DNA of 64,000 nt, taken from assembly GCA_963921425.1 (NCBI GenBank), contig OY992838.1, positions 1,116,001 through 1,180,000 of the forward strand, written 5' to 3'. The stretch is from Dryas octopetala (taxonomy: Eukaryota > Streptophyta > Magnoliopsida > Rosales > Rosaceae). The notes under the pieces were generated by a model that was given only the letters and a program-made list of their open reading frames with translations, did no database searches and was not told the DNA's origin. Below, one piece after another: positions 1 through 10,862 of this stretch (positions are counted from its first letter, which is position 1; each line of letters begins with the position of its first letter). Made by a program: the position numbers and the translations under genes.

Positions 1-308
1 CTCTCTCTTCCCTCACTTTCATCTTCAGACCTTCTCTTCTTCCTCTGCGAAAACCCTTCCTCTCACCGCAGACTTCTTTCTCACACCGTCGCCTTTGGAG
101 TTGTCCGATCTCGAATCCGACCACGTACGGCGGTAGGCGAGGTGGTTCCGAGGGTGTTTGGGGCGGAAACTTTGGGCGGAGGAAAACCAGTAAGTGATTC
201 TCCTCCTTTCTGAGTTTTTGTGTTTTTCGGGTTTTCTGGGTGTGTTCTTGGTGTTCTTGAGAAAAAGAGCTTTTTGATCCAAAAAGCAAGAGAGAGAAAA
301 GTGAGAAA

Positions 309-2709
309 GTGTTTATAATGTCTGAGACTGACTCGAGTGGTCGGCTCGGCTCTGGAGAAGCCTTTCAAGGAGATAGTGAGGCCGAGATGAGCCGAAGCCC
401 ATCTGCGAATGAGGCCGAGCCGAGCCGAAGCCCACCTGCGGGTGAGGCGAGTTGGGACGGCTTGTCCGAAGAGTTAGACGAGGCCGGCTCGGCACTGAAT
501 CGCAATCCGGGTGGAGAGCGCCGAGCCCGAGGGGATCAGGAAAACCCTGAGATATTGAGTTCCGACTGGGAACAAGGCACGGCCGAAGGAGGTGATGAAG
601 AGCCTCTCGACGTCGAGCCGATCGCCACTATCCCGAGCAGACTCACTTCAGGCTCGGATGAAAGGGATAGGGGTCATGAGGCGTCGACCTCGGCTCAGGG
701 GGTGACGGGAAGTCCGGTCGACCCGGACTTCTATGAGGAACTGGCATGGAAGGCCGATCAGATCCCCAACGAGATGACCGAGTACCATCTCAGGGACTTG
801 AGGAATAGGTACTCAGTCCCCGACTCTGTGCTGATGAGATTACCGACCGAGGGGGAGAAGCCGAGCCGACCCCCGATAGGATGGGTGACCATGTACCCGG
901 AGATGTTTGAGAATGGGGTTCGGCTTCCCCTGCACACCTTCTTGCAGGACTGGCTCGCGACGATCGGCGCGGCGCCGCACCAGCTGAACCCGAACGTATA
1001 CAGGATCATCCTGTCCATGCACATCTTGTGGCACAAAGTGCACAAGTGTGTGCCACACAAGGATATCCTGTTCTGCAATTACGCGCTGAGGTCGAAGCAG
1101 AGCGAGCTCGGATTCTACAACCTCCAGGCGTACTCGGGGCCACTTTTCGGTGGGAATCCCTCCTCCCAGAAGACATGGAAGAAAAGATACTTCTTTGTTT
1201 CTGGGGATTGGGAGTTCGCCGATCCGAACAGAACCACCTCGGCTCGGGTCCCCAGAGCTTTTAGAATTCCAGGTGGGTACTGGGAATTTGGGGCCGATCC
1301 GAGGACAATTCGTTTACGTCTTGTTAATAATTGCATTTTTTCTTTGTCTAACTCTTTTTGGCTTCGTCTTTGCAGTTAGCTGGGGCAAGTTCAAGCTCCG
1401 AGGCGAGCTTAAGGATCAGATCGCCACGATCAGGGACTCACCAGCAGAGTATTTGTCAACCAAGTTTCTGCTCGGGGAGACTCAGATCCGATCGAGCGGG
1501 ATCTCCTGGTTTGTGCCCAGGTGGAATCCACGAGCCGAGAGGGGAATGGCGCCCACCGAACTGGAGACTCGCCTTAGGAGGAGGGCGGCTCGGAGCGTCC
1601 AGAAGAAAGCAGCGGGGCGGCCCCCTGCCGAGCCGGTCCAGGCTCCTGCCCCAGCGGCAGCCCAGCCTAGATCTCCTGCGCCGAGACCGGTTCGGCAAGC
1701 AGAGAAGAGGAAGGCTCCCCAGGCTGAGGCCCCGGTGGAGAAGAGGGCTCGGGCCGAGCCCGGCGGTTCTGGTGCCGGAGCATCTGGTTCGGCGCCCCTG
1801 AAGGCGGTGGAGGTAGACCCCGGCCTCGAGCCGTTCGTCATGGGCCTCAAGCGCGTGATGACCGCGAGGGTGCAGGAGGGGCTGTGGGCCGATCATGGCG
1901 AGCCGGGCTTCAGCCACCAGGCTCTGATCGCATCCCGCCAGGCCATGTTGGTAAGTCTCTTTTACTTCGGATTTCGTCTATTCGCTCGGTTCGGACTAAT
2001 GATGAATTTGTTTCTCTTGCAGCTCGCCATGAGGCAGTTCGAAGCTGCCAAGGCCGCTGTCGATGCCGAGGCGAAACTGGAGAGGTTTCGGGCACGAATC
2101 CTGGAGCTAAAAGAGAAGCTGGCCGAGGCCGAGCGGACAGTCAATGCCGAGCGTGAACGGTCGGAGGGTCTGCAGTCCAGGCTGGCCGGGAAGGAGGAGG
2201 AGGTCGGTCGGCTCGGCAAGGAGCTTGCCTCCTCGGAGCAAAATGTGGCGGACTTGAGGCACTATGTCGGCGATCTTCAGCGAGACGTCGAGGCTGCCGA
2301 ACGGAGGGTCGAAAATGCCGAACTCCGACGTCGAGCTGAAGTGCCGAGCGCCCAGGCACTGGCTGATGCCCATTTTGATGGGTATCAGGAGCTCTTGGAG
2401 GCGATCAAATCGAAGAGGCCGGACTGGGATGTCTCATTCCTTGGCGAGTCCGATGACGATGAAGACACCCAGGGAAGTCAACAGGATGAGCTTCCTCCTC
2501 CCGATCGCCAAGTCCGCGCCGAAGTCGAGCCGACTCCGGAAGATCCTCCACTGCCTGCACACGAGCCGACCCCGATTCCCCCAGTCCCCGAATCCGATCC
2601 CAATGATGAGATGCAGATCGGTGGGGTTGAGGTGGTGCAGCTCGGTGAGGAGACGCCTGAGGAGTCTACCGAGCCGATCCAGGAGGGCCCTGCCGAGCGA
2701 TCTGCATGA
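309..2709 (+). CDS. Antisense extra ORF of the Tat-type element (putative gypsy-type transposon domain)
   Basis: This gene runs opposite to gag-pol. Its N-terminal third is acidic and rich in S, E and G. The next part resembles the plant domain Pfam calls Transposase_28, 'putative gypsy type transposon' (around 720-1210: a YPEMFENGVRLPLH-like stretch, then FFVSGDWEF). The C-terminal half is Ala/Pro/Arg-rich, then a long coiled coil (about 2030-2350), and ends in an acidic, Pro-rich tail. Two stretches bounded by GT and AG, about 100 bp near 1273-1375 and 72 bp at 1951-2022, look like short introns, so a spliced transcript is likely. Function is not established; such extra ORFs are known in Tat elements but their role is unclear. 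No catalytic motif is visible. The coiled coil suggests a structural or regulatory protein. Confidence 0.75.
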
Positions 2710-3264
2710 TGGCTGATTTTATTTAATTTTTATGTTGTCTTGTTTTTATATTTCTTTCCGAGCCGAGGTGTGGCTCGGGTTTGACTAATTTTGGAACAGA
2801 TTGTATTTGGTTTTATGTTACTTATTTATCAGTATTTCTTTTTATGATACAAGTTGCTGTCAGTTCGGTTCGGGAATTAAGCTAAAAGACAAAACTAATA
2901 ACACATGGGCAAGAAAATGATAAAAGTGAAAAACATAATAAAAACCAAGGCATTTTGAGATCGGCTCGGCATGCCGATCGCGATGAAAATGAATGGTAAT
3001 GATAAATTAGAAATTGTCTTCGGATCAGCTTGATAAGCATAACCAAGATAAGTAAAAATTTAAAGACCCTAGTCATCTCGGATGGGCTCGGCATACCCAT
3101 TGAGATATTTAGGGATGCAGTTTTTTGAGAAAAATATTCAAACCTACTTTCAGATCGGCTCGGTATGCACGATGAAAGTTTTGGTTGGAGTGTATATTTT
3201 TCTTTTAGAAATATCCTGTTGAACGTTAGGACTGTAGGAAGTCACTTCGGCTCAGACAGGGATT

Positions 3265-3621
3265 TTTATAGACCTGATAAGTCTGTAATATGCCGAGCAT
3301 CGGGCCGGAAATGGCGCGCCCGCTCGACACATGAGTTTATAGACCTGATGAGTCTGTAATATGCCGAGCATCGGGCCGGAAATGGCGCGCCCGCTCGACA
3401 CATGAGTTTATAGACCTGATGAGTCTGTAATATGCCGAGCATCGGGCCGGAAATGGCGCGCCCGCTCGACACATGAGTTTATAGACCTGATGAGTCTGTA
3501 ATATGCCGAGCATCAGGCCGGAAATGGCGCGCCCGCTCGACACATGAGTTTATAGACCTGATGAGTCTGTAATGCACCGAGCGTCGGGCCGAAAATGGCA
3601 CTTCGGCTCGGCACATGGGTT
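3265..3621. repeat. 71-bp tandem array, five copies
   Basis: Unit starts fall at 3265, 3336, 3407, 3478 and 3549, an exact 71-bp spacing. Each unit begins TTTATAGACCTGATGAGTC and contains GGAAATGGCGCGCCCGCTCG. The first four are nearly identical and the fifth has diverged towards its end. The array lies in the non-coding spacer between the end of pol and the antisense gene. Short tandem arrays in this spacer are common in Tat-lineage elements. The flanking spacer (2710-3264 and 3622-3796) has no gene; around 2960-3170 it holds several diverged copies of a motif like GATCGGCTCGGCATGCCGAT. Confidence 0.95.
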
Positions 3622-3796
3622 TACTATTTTTTTCGAAGGAAACACTTAGATCTTTCCTCTTTGTTAGAAGTGTATAGGAGTGGAGTCCCCAGTGTTTGCT
3701 TCGAAAAATAAGTAGGAAAATGAGTAGAAATGTGTTCATCCTTTCATTGATTGGAATGGGTGTTAGATCGGACAGTCCCCGATCCTAACTACATTT

Positions 3797-6700
3797 TTAC
3801 TGGTAATAAGTCTTCAAGTGTTCAGCGTTCCAGCTATGCTTGAGAGGCTTACCAGCCAGAGTGGCCAAGTTGTAAGTGCCGGGCTTGACTATGCCCGTGA
3901 TTCTGTATGGTCCGGTCCAGTTTGGATCGAACGAGCTCTCTTTCATGGCAAGGGGATTCTTTTTCATGACGAGATTGCCCAATCCGAAGCTTCTGGGTCT
4001 GACCCTTTGATTGTAGTACTTGGCTACCCTCTGTTGGTAGGCGGCTCGGCAGAGATTGGCGTCGGTTCGCCTCTCCTCGATCATGTCCAGGCCGAGCCGA
4101 AGTCCGGCGTCATTGGTCTCGGGATTGTACGTGCCGGTCCGGAATGAAGGAGTCCCCATTTCGACCGGGACAACAGCGTCAGTTCCGAACGCCAATGCAT
4201 AGGGTGTTTCCTTCGTGGAGTTGCGATAGGAAGTTCGGTAGGACCAAAGTACTTCTGGTAGGAGTTCAGGCCAATTTCCCTTAGCATTATCTAGTTTAGT
4301 CTTGAGGGTTTTCTTGATGATCTTGTTGATGGCCTCGACCTGTCCGTTCGACTGCGGATGGTAAGGCGCGGTGAAGCGCAAGTTGATGTTCAGACGTGAA
4401 CAAAAACTCCTGAATTTCTTGCAGTCGAACTGCTTGCCATTGTCCGCAATGATGGTGTGCGGCATGCCGAACCGGCAAATGATGTTCTTCCAGACGAAGG
4501 TCTCCATCCGTTCGGCTGTGGTTGTGGCTAGGGGCTCGGCCTCGGCCCATTTGGTGAAGTAGTCGACTGCTACCACTGCCATGGTGACTTGCCCTTTTGC
4601 CTTCGGCATAGGGCCGATCAGATCGAGTCCCCACTGCGCGAACGGCCAGGGGCTGGATATGGAGGTCAGCAACTGGGGAGGTTGATGGGGAACCGCGGCA
4701 AATTGCTGGCATTTGATACAAGCGCGAGACAGATGATCTGCGTCCTTGTTCAGTGTTGGCCAGAAGTAACCCTGTCTGATCGTCTTGTAGGCGAGGACTC
4801 TTCCTCCAGAGTGGTTTCCGCATATCCCCTCGTGGATTTCTCTCAGCACATCCTGACCTTCTTGGGGAGTGACACACCGCAAGTAAGGCAGGGAGAAACT
4901 TCTCTTGTAGAGCTGACCATCGATCATGCTGAACCGAGCCGACCTCGTTTTGATAAGACGTGCTTTATCCCTCTCTGGGGGGAGGATCCCGGAGACCAAG
5001 TAGCTGATGATCGGCGTCATCCAGTTCGGCTCGGCCTCTGTTTGCATAATTGCGGCCTCGGTTTCGGCGGTGCTAGGTCTGTCCAGGATTTCGACTGGAA
5101 CATGCCTGGCGGATCCGGTGTCTGTGGCCGAAGCCAGGCGTGCCAAGGCGTCGGCCCTGCAGTTTTCTGCCCTCGGGATTTGAGATATTTTGTATTCGTG
5201 GAAGTTCCCAAGTAGCAGACGAGTCTTTTCGAGGTAAGCAGTCATGCTGGGCTCTCGAGTCTCATACTCTCCCAGAATCTGATTGACGATTAGCTGAGAG
5301 TCGCTGAAGATGTTTAGTTTGGTCGCGCCGAGCTCTTTTGCCAATCTGAGCCCGGCGATGAGTGCCTCATACTCTGCTTCATTGTTTGATGCTTGAAATC
5401 TGAAGCGAAGAGCATACTCCATCACAACTTGTTCTGGGGAGATCAGAACAAGCCCGGCTCCGCTTCCCATGGCGTTGGAAGATCCGTCCACATAGAGGGT
5501 CCAGGTGAGGAGATCAACCTGGCCGCGTTCGCCGATTGTGTTCGGATCGGCTGCTGTTGTCATAGCGTCGGTGCGTGGTGGATCCTCCGTCGAGGTGGTC
5601 GACTCACAGATGAAGTCCGACATGGCCTGACCTTTGATGGCCGTCCTGGGACGGTAGATGATGTCAAACTCGCCGAGCTCGATTGACCATTTGATGAGCC
5701 GACCCGAAGTCTCTGGTTTTGCCAGGATTTGTCTGAGCGGCTGGTCCGTCAAGACAACGATGGAATGAGCCTGGAAGTAGGGCCTTAATTTCCGAGCCGA
5801 GCTAACCAGGGCGAGAGCCATCTTCTCGAATTTTGGATACCTGGTCTCGGCATCGGCGAGGGCTCGGCTCGTATAGAAGACGGGGTGTTGTACACCGCCG
5901 ACCTCTCTCACCAGAACCGAGCTGAGAGCCGAGTCAGAGACAGAGAGGTAGAGGAAAAGTTCTTCACCTTCCTCTGGTTTGGATAAGATGGGAGGTTCCC
6001 CCATGTGCCTTTTCAGATCTTGAAAGGCCTGCTCGCATTGGGGGGTCCATTCTATGCTCTTCCCTGCTCCCCTTAAGGCTTTGAAGAAAGGGAGGCACCG
6101 GTCAGTAGATTTTGAGATGAACCGGTTCAGGGCGGCAACTCTTCCAGTCAGACTCTGGATTTCCTTGCGTGTCCTTGGGGACTTCATGTTGATCAAAGCC
6201 TGGATCTTCTCCGGATTGGCTTCAATCCCCCGTTGGCTGACCAGGTAGCCCAGGAACTTTCCTGACCGAACCCCAAAGACACATTTGGCTGGGTTCAGTC
6301 GCATCTGATACTCCTTCAGGACTCCGAACATGTCTGAGAGGTCCTTGACGTGATCGTCCGCCTTGATGCTCTTGACCAGCATGTCATCCACGTAAACCTC
6401 TACGGATTTGCCGATGGAAGATCTGAACATGTGGTTGACCAGCCTTTGATAGGTGGCTCCGGCGTTTTTGAGGCCGAAGGGCATGACCTTGTAGCAGTAC
6501 ATGCCGCGATCAGTTATGAAAGATGTGCCTTCCTGGTCGGACTTGTGCATCAGGATCTGGTTGTATCCAGAGTAGGCGTCCATGAAACTGAGGAGCTGAT
6601 GTCCTGCTGTTGCATCGACGAGCTGATCTATTCTGGGCAAGGGAAAACTATCCTTGGGACAAGCCCTGTTCAGATCGGTGAAGTCCACGCACATCCTCCA

Positions 6701-9700
6701 CTTCCCGTTGTTCTTTTTCACCATGACCACGTTGGCGAGCCAGTCGGGGTAGTTGACCTCCCGGATGAACCCGTTGTTTTGCAACTTGGTTACCTCTTCA
6801 GCCATGGCGGCGTATCGAACCGGATCGTATGACCTCCTCTTCTGACGGACCGGTTTGCATCCCGGGTCAGTGTTCAGCCTGTGGGTGATCACGTCAGACG
6901 ATATGTCTGGCATGTCATCGTAAGACCAGGCGAACACTTCCGCGTTGGCACGGAGGAAGTCAATTATGGCGGAGCGCTGCTCGGGGCTGATCTGAGTCCC
7001 CACTCGGACGAGCCGATCCGGTGTCTCGGCCGAGATCGGCACTTCCTCCCAAGCCTCGGCGGGGAGGGGCCGAGAATCTGAGCTCGGCTCGGAAGTGAAG
7101 TCGAATGTCTCCGCCCTCGGCCACCTGCCCGAATCGGCGATAGAGTCAAGCTCCTGCGAGTTCGGCAGCTGACCCTTCTGCTTGATCGAAGCGGCGTAGC
7201 ATGACCGAGCCGAGGACTGGTCTCCCTGAATGACAATGCAGTCGTCGCCCACCGGACATTTGATGAGGAGGTTGGCGTAATGGACGATGCAGTCAAGGTC
7301 GACCAGAGCCGGTCTGCCCAGAATGATGTTGTAGGCTGACGGCCGCTTGACGACAATGAAGTACGTCATGCAGGTCTTCTTGATCGGCCCCTTCCCGAGC
7401 GAAAGGGGAAGGTAGATGTGTCCGAGGGGTTGAACCACTTCTCCCCCGAACCCGACCAAGGCAGGTGTATCGGTCTCCAGCTTATCCTCGCCGATGCCCA
7501 TCTGCGCGAACGCAGAGTGGTAGAGGATGTTGACTGAGCTCCCTCCATCGACGAAGGAACGCGCGATGGTTGTTCCGGCCACCTCAGCGACTATGACGAC
7601 CGGATCATAGTGGGGGAAGATGATCTCGTTTGCCTCGTTCGGCTCAAAGGTGACCGGCGCCCAGTCCTTCCGCTGTCTTTTTGAAGTGCTGGGCTGACCT
7701 GCCTGGATCGACAGGGACTCGTGAGCTTGAGCCGCCTGTCTGACATACTCTTTCTGGGATCGGTTAGAGCTTCCCACGAAGGTCGGTCCCCCGCCGATTG
7801 ATCCGATGGCAGCATCCTGGACCTCGATGGTGTTGGTGGGCTTCTTCGGCGCGGCCTTGGGCACCCTAGGCCCACCGGCCAGGAATTGATTGATCTTACC
7901 CGCCCGGGCAAGAGTCTCAATCCCGTCGCGGAGGGCGTAGCAATCACCCGTGACGTGGCCGTGATTGGAATGGTATTTGCAGAAGACGCCCTCCTTGATT
8001 TTGTCTGGGGGTGGTCCCTTGATCTCCCTTGCAACTGGGAGTTGGTCCTTGACCTTGGAGTAGATTGTCTCCAGACCGGCGTTGAGGGGAGTGTACTCCG
8101 TGTACTGGACAAACTTGGGTCCCTTGCCCAGAAGTTGGCGTGGCTCCTCGGTCCTGGTCTTCTTGGGTTGGACCTGGGGTTTGGGACTTGCGACCTCTCC
8201 CTCCTTCCTTTTGGTCGAGGTCGGCCTGGGATTCAGGGCCTCCACCTGAGCGTCCCACTCCTCAGCCCGTGCCCACTTAGTGGCTTCGGCAGAAAGCTCA
8301 TCGTAAGTGGAGGGAGGATTCCTCATTAAGTGGGAGCGGAGTCCCCCGGCGTGCAGGCCCTGCATGAGGGCATTCTTCGCTGACCTGTCGTCGCAATCGT
8401 CGCACTTCGTATATTCGATGTTGAAGCGGATCAGATAGGCCTTGAGGCTTTCCCCTTCCTGCTGTTTGATGAGCGACATATCGTTCAAGTTGTAGAGTCG
8501 TTCGGATACAACCCGATATCTCGCCAGGAAGGCCCTCCGGAGATCGGGAAAGGAGTTGATGGAGTTCGGTTGGAGGGTTCGGAACCAACCCCGAGCCGAG
8601 CCCTTCAAGGTCGAAGGGAAGATTCTGCACTTCGTGGCTTCAGATGCCTGGCGGGCCTCCATGGCGTATCTGAAGCTGTCAAGATGGTCGTAGGGATCCT
8701 TAGTCCCGTCATACTGGTCCATCTTGGGGGGCTTGGTGTCACGAGAGACCTCAGCATCCATAATTCTGCTGGTGTACGGGAGGGGGAGTTCCTCTCCGTT
8801 GTCGGCCCTACCAGTGTACCCCCTGGAGACCTCGACATGTCCGAGCCGATCGTGGACGCTTCGGATTTGGTCCTGGACCAAAGTCCGAACAAGATTTTCC
8901 ACATTGGGTGGGGTCGGCTCGGCCACATTCTCCCCTGAGCGCTCGGCCTGGTTGCCGAGTCTCTCACTCACCGGCTGACGAGTGAGCCTTTTGCTCGCCG
9001 GTTGCCGATCGGACATGATCATGGTAGATCCCAGTCGGTCGCTCACTGATCGCCTCCCCGAGTGAGCTCCTGATGGGGAAGGATCCTGGCTGGCGATAGG
9101 GCCGAGTCTATTCCGAATCGGGCCCCTGGTTTCAGTTGAACCGGCCGGACTGTTGGCCCCCAATCTTGATTGGGCCGGGGGTCGTCGGTTTGTATTCGGG
9201 TCGGCACGGTTTCCGCCCGAGTTCCTGGGGGCATGCTTCCCGAAAGCCGCCTGTTTTTGCTGAAGAAGACGGTGGGCGTTCAGGCATTCGGCCTGTTCGG
9301 CCGGGGGCATGTCTTCGAAGCCCGGGAAGACGTAATCAGAATCCTGCCGATCGGTCTGGTCGTTCGGCTCGGCAGGAATGCTTTGCCGAGAAGGAGACGG
9401 TGAAAGGACCTCCTGCTCGGTTCGGGTCCGGCGCGATCGGAAACCCGATCCCCCACTGTTCTCGAGCTGAGCACGATGGCGTGCGAGTTCCCCGGCCAGC
9501 TCGGCCTGTTTTGCGAGCAGCTCGTTATTCTGCTTCAGGAGTGCATTCTCAGCGGCCAGGTGTCGCTGACTCTCCTTAAGGAGTTTGTGAGCGGCTCGGA
9601 TTTTGGAGGAACCTTTGGACTTTGGTGTCCTGGGGAGTTGTGCTCCCCTCGTTTTCTCAGGTGTCTCAGGCTGATGTTGTTCATCATTCTGAGACGCTCC

Positions 9701-9784
9701 TGAAGAAGAACTGGTGTCCCGAAATATGGTAGTCATGATGACTTGCGTGGAGGAAGAGCTTAGCGCTTGCGGTGATGAACACAA
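3797..9784 (-). CDS. Tat-lineage gag-pol polyprotein
   Basis: A single open frame of 1995 residues. Parts in order: a charged N-terminal region with Ser/Arg-rich repeats; a gag core near residues 340-470; a CKYHSNHGH...C knuckle-like motif near 620; an aspartic protease with active site FVDGGSSVNILY near 745; reverse transcriptase with YVDDMLVKS near 1130; a first RNase H near 1250-1350; a second, archaeal-type RNase H starting LYVDGSSNAMGSGAG near 1431; an integrase zinc finger ending CIKCQQF near 1690; and the integrase core with DLIGP, ADNGKQFD and PQSNGQVEA up to about 1815, followed by a chromatin-side tail. The double RNase H places it in the Tat clade. The frame looks whole. It would drive replication through an RNA intermediate in virus-like particles. 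Confidence 0.95.
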   Translation of the reverse strand: MCSSPQALSSSSTQVIMTTIFRDTSSSSGASQNDEQHQPETPEKTRGAQLPRTPKSKGSSKIRAAHKLLKESQRHLAAENALLKQNNELLAKQAELAGELARHRAQLENSGGSGFRSRRTRTEQEVLSPSPSRQSIPAEPNDQTDRQDSDYVFPGFEDMPPAEQAECLNAHRLLQQKQAAFGKHAPRNSGGNRADPNTNRRPPAQSRLGANSPAGSTETRGPIRNRLGPIASQDPSPSGAHSGRRSVSDRLGSTMIMSDRQPASKRLTRQPVSERLGNQAERSGENVAEPTPPNVENLVRTLVQDQIRSVHDRLGHVEVSRGYTGRADNGEELPLPYTSRIMDAEVSRDTKPPKMDQYDGTKDPYDHLDSFRYAMEARQASEATKCRIFPSTLKGSARGWFRTLQPNSINSFPDLRRAFLARYRVVSERLYNLNDMSLIKQQEGESLKAYLIRFNIEYTKCDDCDDRSAKNALMQGLHAGGLRSHLMRNPPSTYDELSAEATKWARAEEWDAQVEALNPRPTSTKRKEGEVASPKPQVQPKKTRTEEPRQLLGKGPKFVQYTEYTPLNAGLETIYSKVKDQLPVAREIKGPPPDKIKEGVFCKYHSNHGHVTGDCYALRDGIETLARAGKINQFLAGGPRVPKAAPKKPTNTIEVQDAAIGSIGGGPTFVGSSNRSQKEYVRQAAQAHESLSIQAGQPSTSKRQRKDWAPVTFEPNEANEIIFPHYDPVVIVAEVAGTTIARSFVDGGSSVNILYHSAFAQMGIGEDKLETDTPALVGFGGEVVQPLGHIYLPLSLGKGPIKKTCMTYFIVVKRPSAYNIILGRPALVDLDCIVHYANLLIKCPVGDDCIVIQGDQSSARSCYAASIKQKGQLPNSQELDSIADSGRWPRAETFDFTSEPSSDSRPLPAEAWEEVPISAETPDRLVRVGTQISPEQRSAIIDFLRANAEVFAWSYDDMPDISSDVITHRLNTDPGCKPVRQKRRSYDPVRYAAMAEEVTKLQNNGFIREVNYPDWLANVVMVKKNNGKWRMCVDFTDLNRACPKDSFPLPRIDQLVDATAGHQLLSFMDAYSGYNQILMHKSDQEGTSFITDRGMYCYKVMPFGLKNAGATYQRLVNHMFRSSIGKSVEVYVDDMLVKSIKADDHVKDLSDMFGVLKEYQMRLNPAKCVFGVRSGKFLGYLVSQRGIEANPEKIQALINMKSPRTRKEIQSLTGRVAALNRFISKSTDRCLPFFKALRGAGKSIEWTPQCEQAFQDLKRHMGEPPILSKPEEGEELFLYLSVSDSALSSVLVREVGGVQHPVFYTSRALADAETRYPKFEKMALALVSSARKLRPYFQAHSIVVLTDQPLRQILAKPETSGRLIKWSIELGEFDIIYRPRTAIKGQAMSDFICESTTSTEDPPRTDAMTTAADPNTIGERGQVDLLTWTLYVDGSSNAMGSGAGLVLISPEQVVMEYALRFRFQASNNEAEYEALIAGLRLAKELGATKLNIFSDSQLIVNQILGEYETREPSMTAYLEKTRLLLGNFHEYKISQIPRAENCRADALARLASATDTGSARHVPVEILDRPSTAETEAAIMQTEAEPNWMTPIISYLVSGILPPERDKARLIKTRSARFSMIDGQLYKRSFSLPYLRCVTPQEGQDVLREIHEGICGNHSGGRVLAYKTIRQGYFWPTLNKDADHLSRACIKCQQFAAVPHQPPQLLTSISSPWPFAQWGLDLIGPMPKAKGQVTMAVVAVDYFTKWAEAEPLATTTAERMETFVWKNIICRFGMPHTIIADNGKQFDCKKFRSFCSRLNINLRFTAPYHPQSNGQVEAINKIIKKTLKTKLDNAKGNWPELLPEVLWSYRTSYRNSTKETPYALAFGTDAVVPVEMGTPSFRTGTYNPETNDAGLRLGLDMIEERRTDANLCRAAYQQRVAKYYNQRVRPRSFGLGNLVMKKNPLAMKESSFDPNWTGPYRITGIVKPGTYNLATLAGKPLKHSWNAEHLKTYYQ

Positions 9785-9799
9785 CGGCTGAAGTCAGCT

Positions 9800-9816
9800 T
9801 CCCACAGACGGCGCCA
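9800..9816 (-). other. Primer-binding site of the Tat element
   Basis: Two bases inside the LTR end, the minus strand reads TGGCGCCGTCTGTGGGA. Its first nine bases match the 3' end of tRNA-Asp, the primer used by many plant Ty3/gypsy elements; the rest diverges. Position and sequence fit a primer-binding site. Confidence 0.75.
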
Positions 9817-9819
9817 ATC

Positions 9820-10862
9820 TGTTGATGCAAATTCTCGTAAGGTAGATGCAACAACTTAGATAAGTTGACCTGGCTGATCAGGTGCTTTGCTGGATGATGA
9901 AGTGGATGCTGGTTGAGATCTTCCTGTAGACAAAAACAAGATCAAAGGAGATGGACCGGTGTGGTACCAGCCAAACACACTCCGATGATGAAATCAGTGG
10001 TGGTGTTTGATGGTGGATGAGGAAGAACAAAGGAAGAACTTGGGAGAATGGGAAGAACAAGGCAAATGTTCTGGGTTATTCTCAGCAAGTTGGGTAAGCT
10101 CTTTTATGAATGAGAATTTTTGTGTAAGTGTTTTGTGGGTAGATGCGTAGTAGTCGTTTTGCACATATGGGTTGATATATATAAGCAAAGGAAAACCTGA
10201 TGAGTAAGTTACCTGCATTGTGAATGAATGATTGCCAGAGATCCACGCACCTGGCCAGACCTAGTTGCATGCTCAGCTGCTTGCTTCCTCAGCATTTAAT
10301 GTTGCATTGAATGCTCCATTAAATGCAAGGTTGGAAGGTCCAGGTAGACTGCTCCAACATTCATGAATGCAGACCTGATATTCTATCTGTCAGAAGATTG
10401 TGTCAGGTGCATTCAAGTGTGGCGGTTCGTCCCAGCATGGTCTTCCTGGGAATGGCGGCGGAGAGCCGAGCCGAGCCGATATGAACACATGTTCTCATGC
10501 GAAGACACGAAGTCCATATGTGGTCGGATCGGACATGGGATTCCAAGCCGAGCCGGTCCATAGATTGGAGTCTTTCCGAGCCCTAACTGGTCGACGCCAG
10601 AACTCGGAAGGAAGCCATCTCCTGTGCCGAGCCGAGCTGAACCGGGATGATCGTGGGAAGATGGACACTCGATCCCTTGGAAGGTCATCGGTTCGGCTCG
10701 GACCCGGTATGGAGATCCGATCCGGGCTGGCAGAGGCGATGCTGGGTGGTGATGACGTGGAGGTCAAAGTTTTGACCACTGAGAGTCAACTCCGAGGTGG
10801 ATGTTGACCAACCACGTGGCGAGCTGTGATTGGCTGTTCGGATTGATGTGGATTTTCCCACA
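9820..10862 (-). repeat. 5' LTR of the Tat element
   Basis: About 1043 bp. On the minus strand it begins TGTGGGAAAATCC and ends CAACA, giving the usual TG...CA termini next to the primer-binding site. A TATATATA box on the minus strand at about 10175-10183 is a likely core promoter for the element's transcript. A CACGTG G-box core sits near 10813. The inner part around 10460-10700 is rich in the same GAGCCGA motif found throughout the element. No second LTR is in the window for comparison. Confidence 0.85.

Larger units (their letters stand above)
1..10862 (-). mobile_element. Tat-lineage Ty3/gypsy LTR retrotransposon, left end outside window
   Basis: The element is read on the minus strand: LTR (9820-10862), primer-binding site, one long gag-pol frame (3797-9784), a spacer with a tandem array, then an extra gene on the opposite strand (309-2709). 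The second LTR and polypurine tract must lie left of position 1. Order protease, reverse transcriptase, RNase H, a second archaeal-type RNase H, integrase is the signature of the Tat clade (Ogre/Retand/Grande group), and antisense extra ORFs are known from that clade. Within the window the coding part looks whole. Only one LTR is visible, so age cannot be estimated from LTR divergence; the open frame suggests a fairly young copy. The element is rich in the GCCGAGC/GCTCGGC motif and much GC-richer than its surroundings. Confidence 0.93.

Noticed and set aside
1-308. A possible piece of the left LTR of the Tat element
   Set aside because: It shows no similarity to the LTR at 9820-10862 and looks like the CT-rich leader of the antisense gene.
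3265-3621. Regularly spaced repeats that could suggest a CRISPR array
   Set aside because: The full 71-bp unit is repeated with no unique spacers, and this is plant nuclear DNA inside a retrotransposon.
4296-9700. Many open frames on the plus strand and other minus frames across gag-pol
   Set aside because: They are shadows of the long gag-pol frame in GC-rich sequence and match no family.
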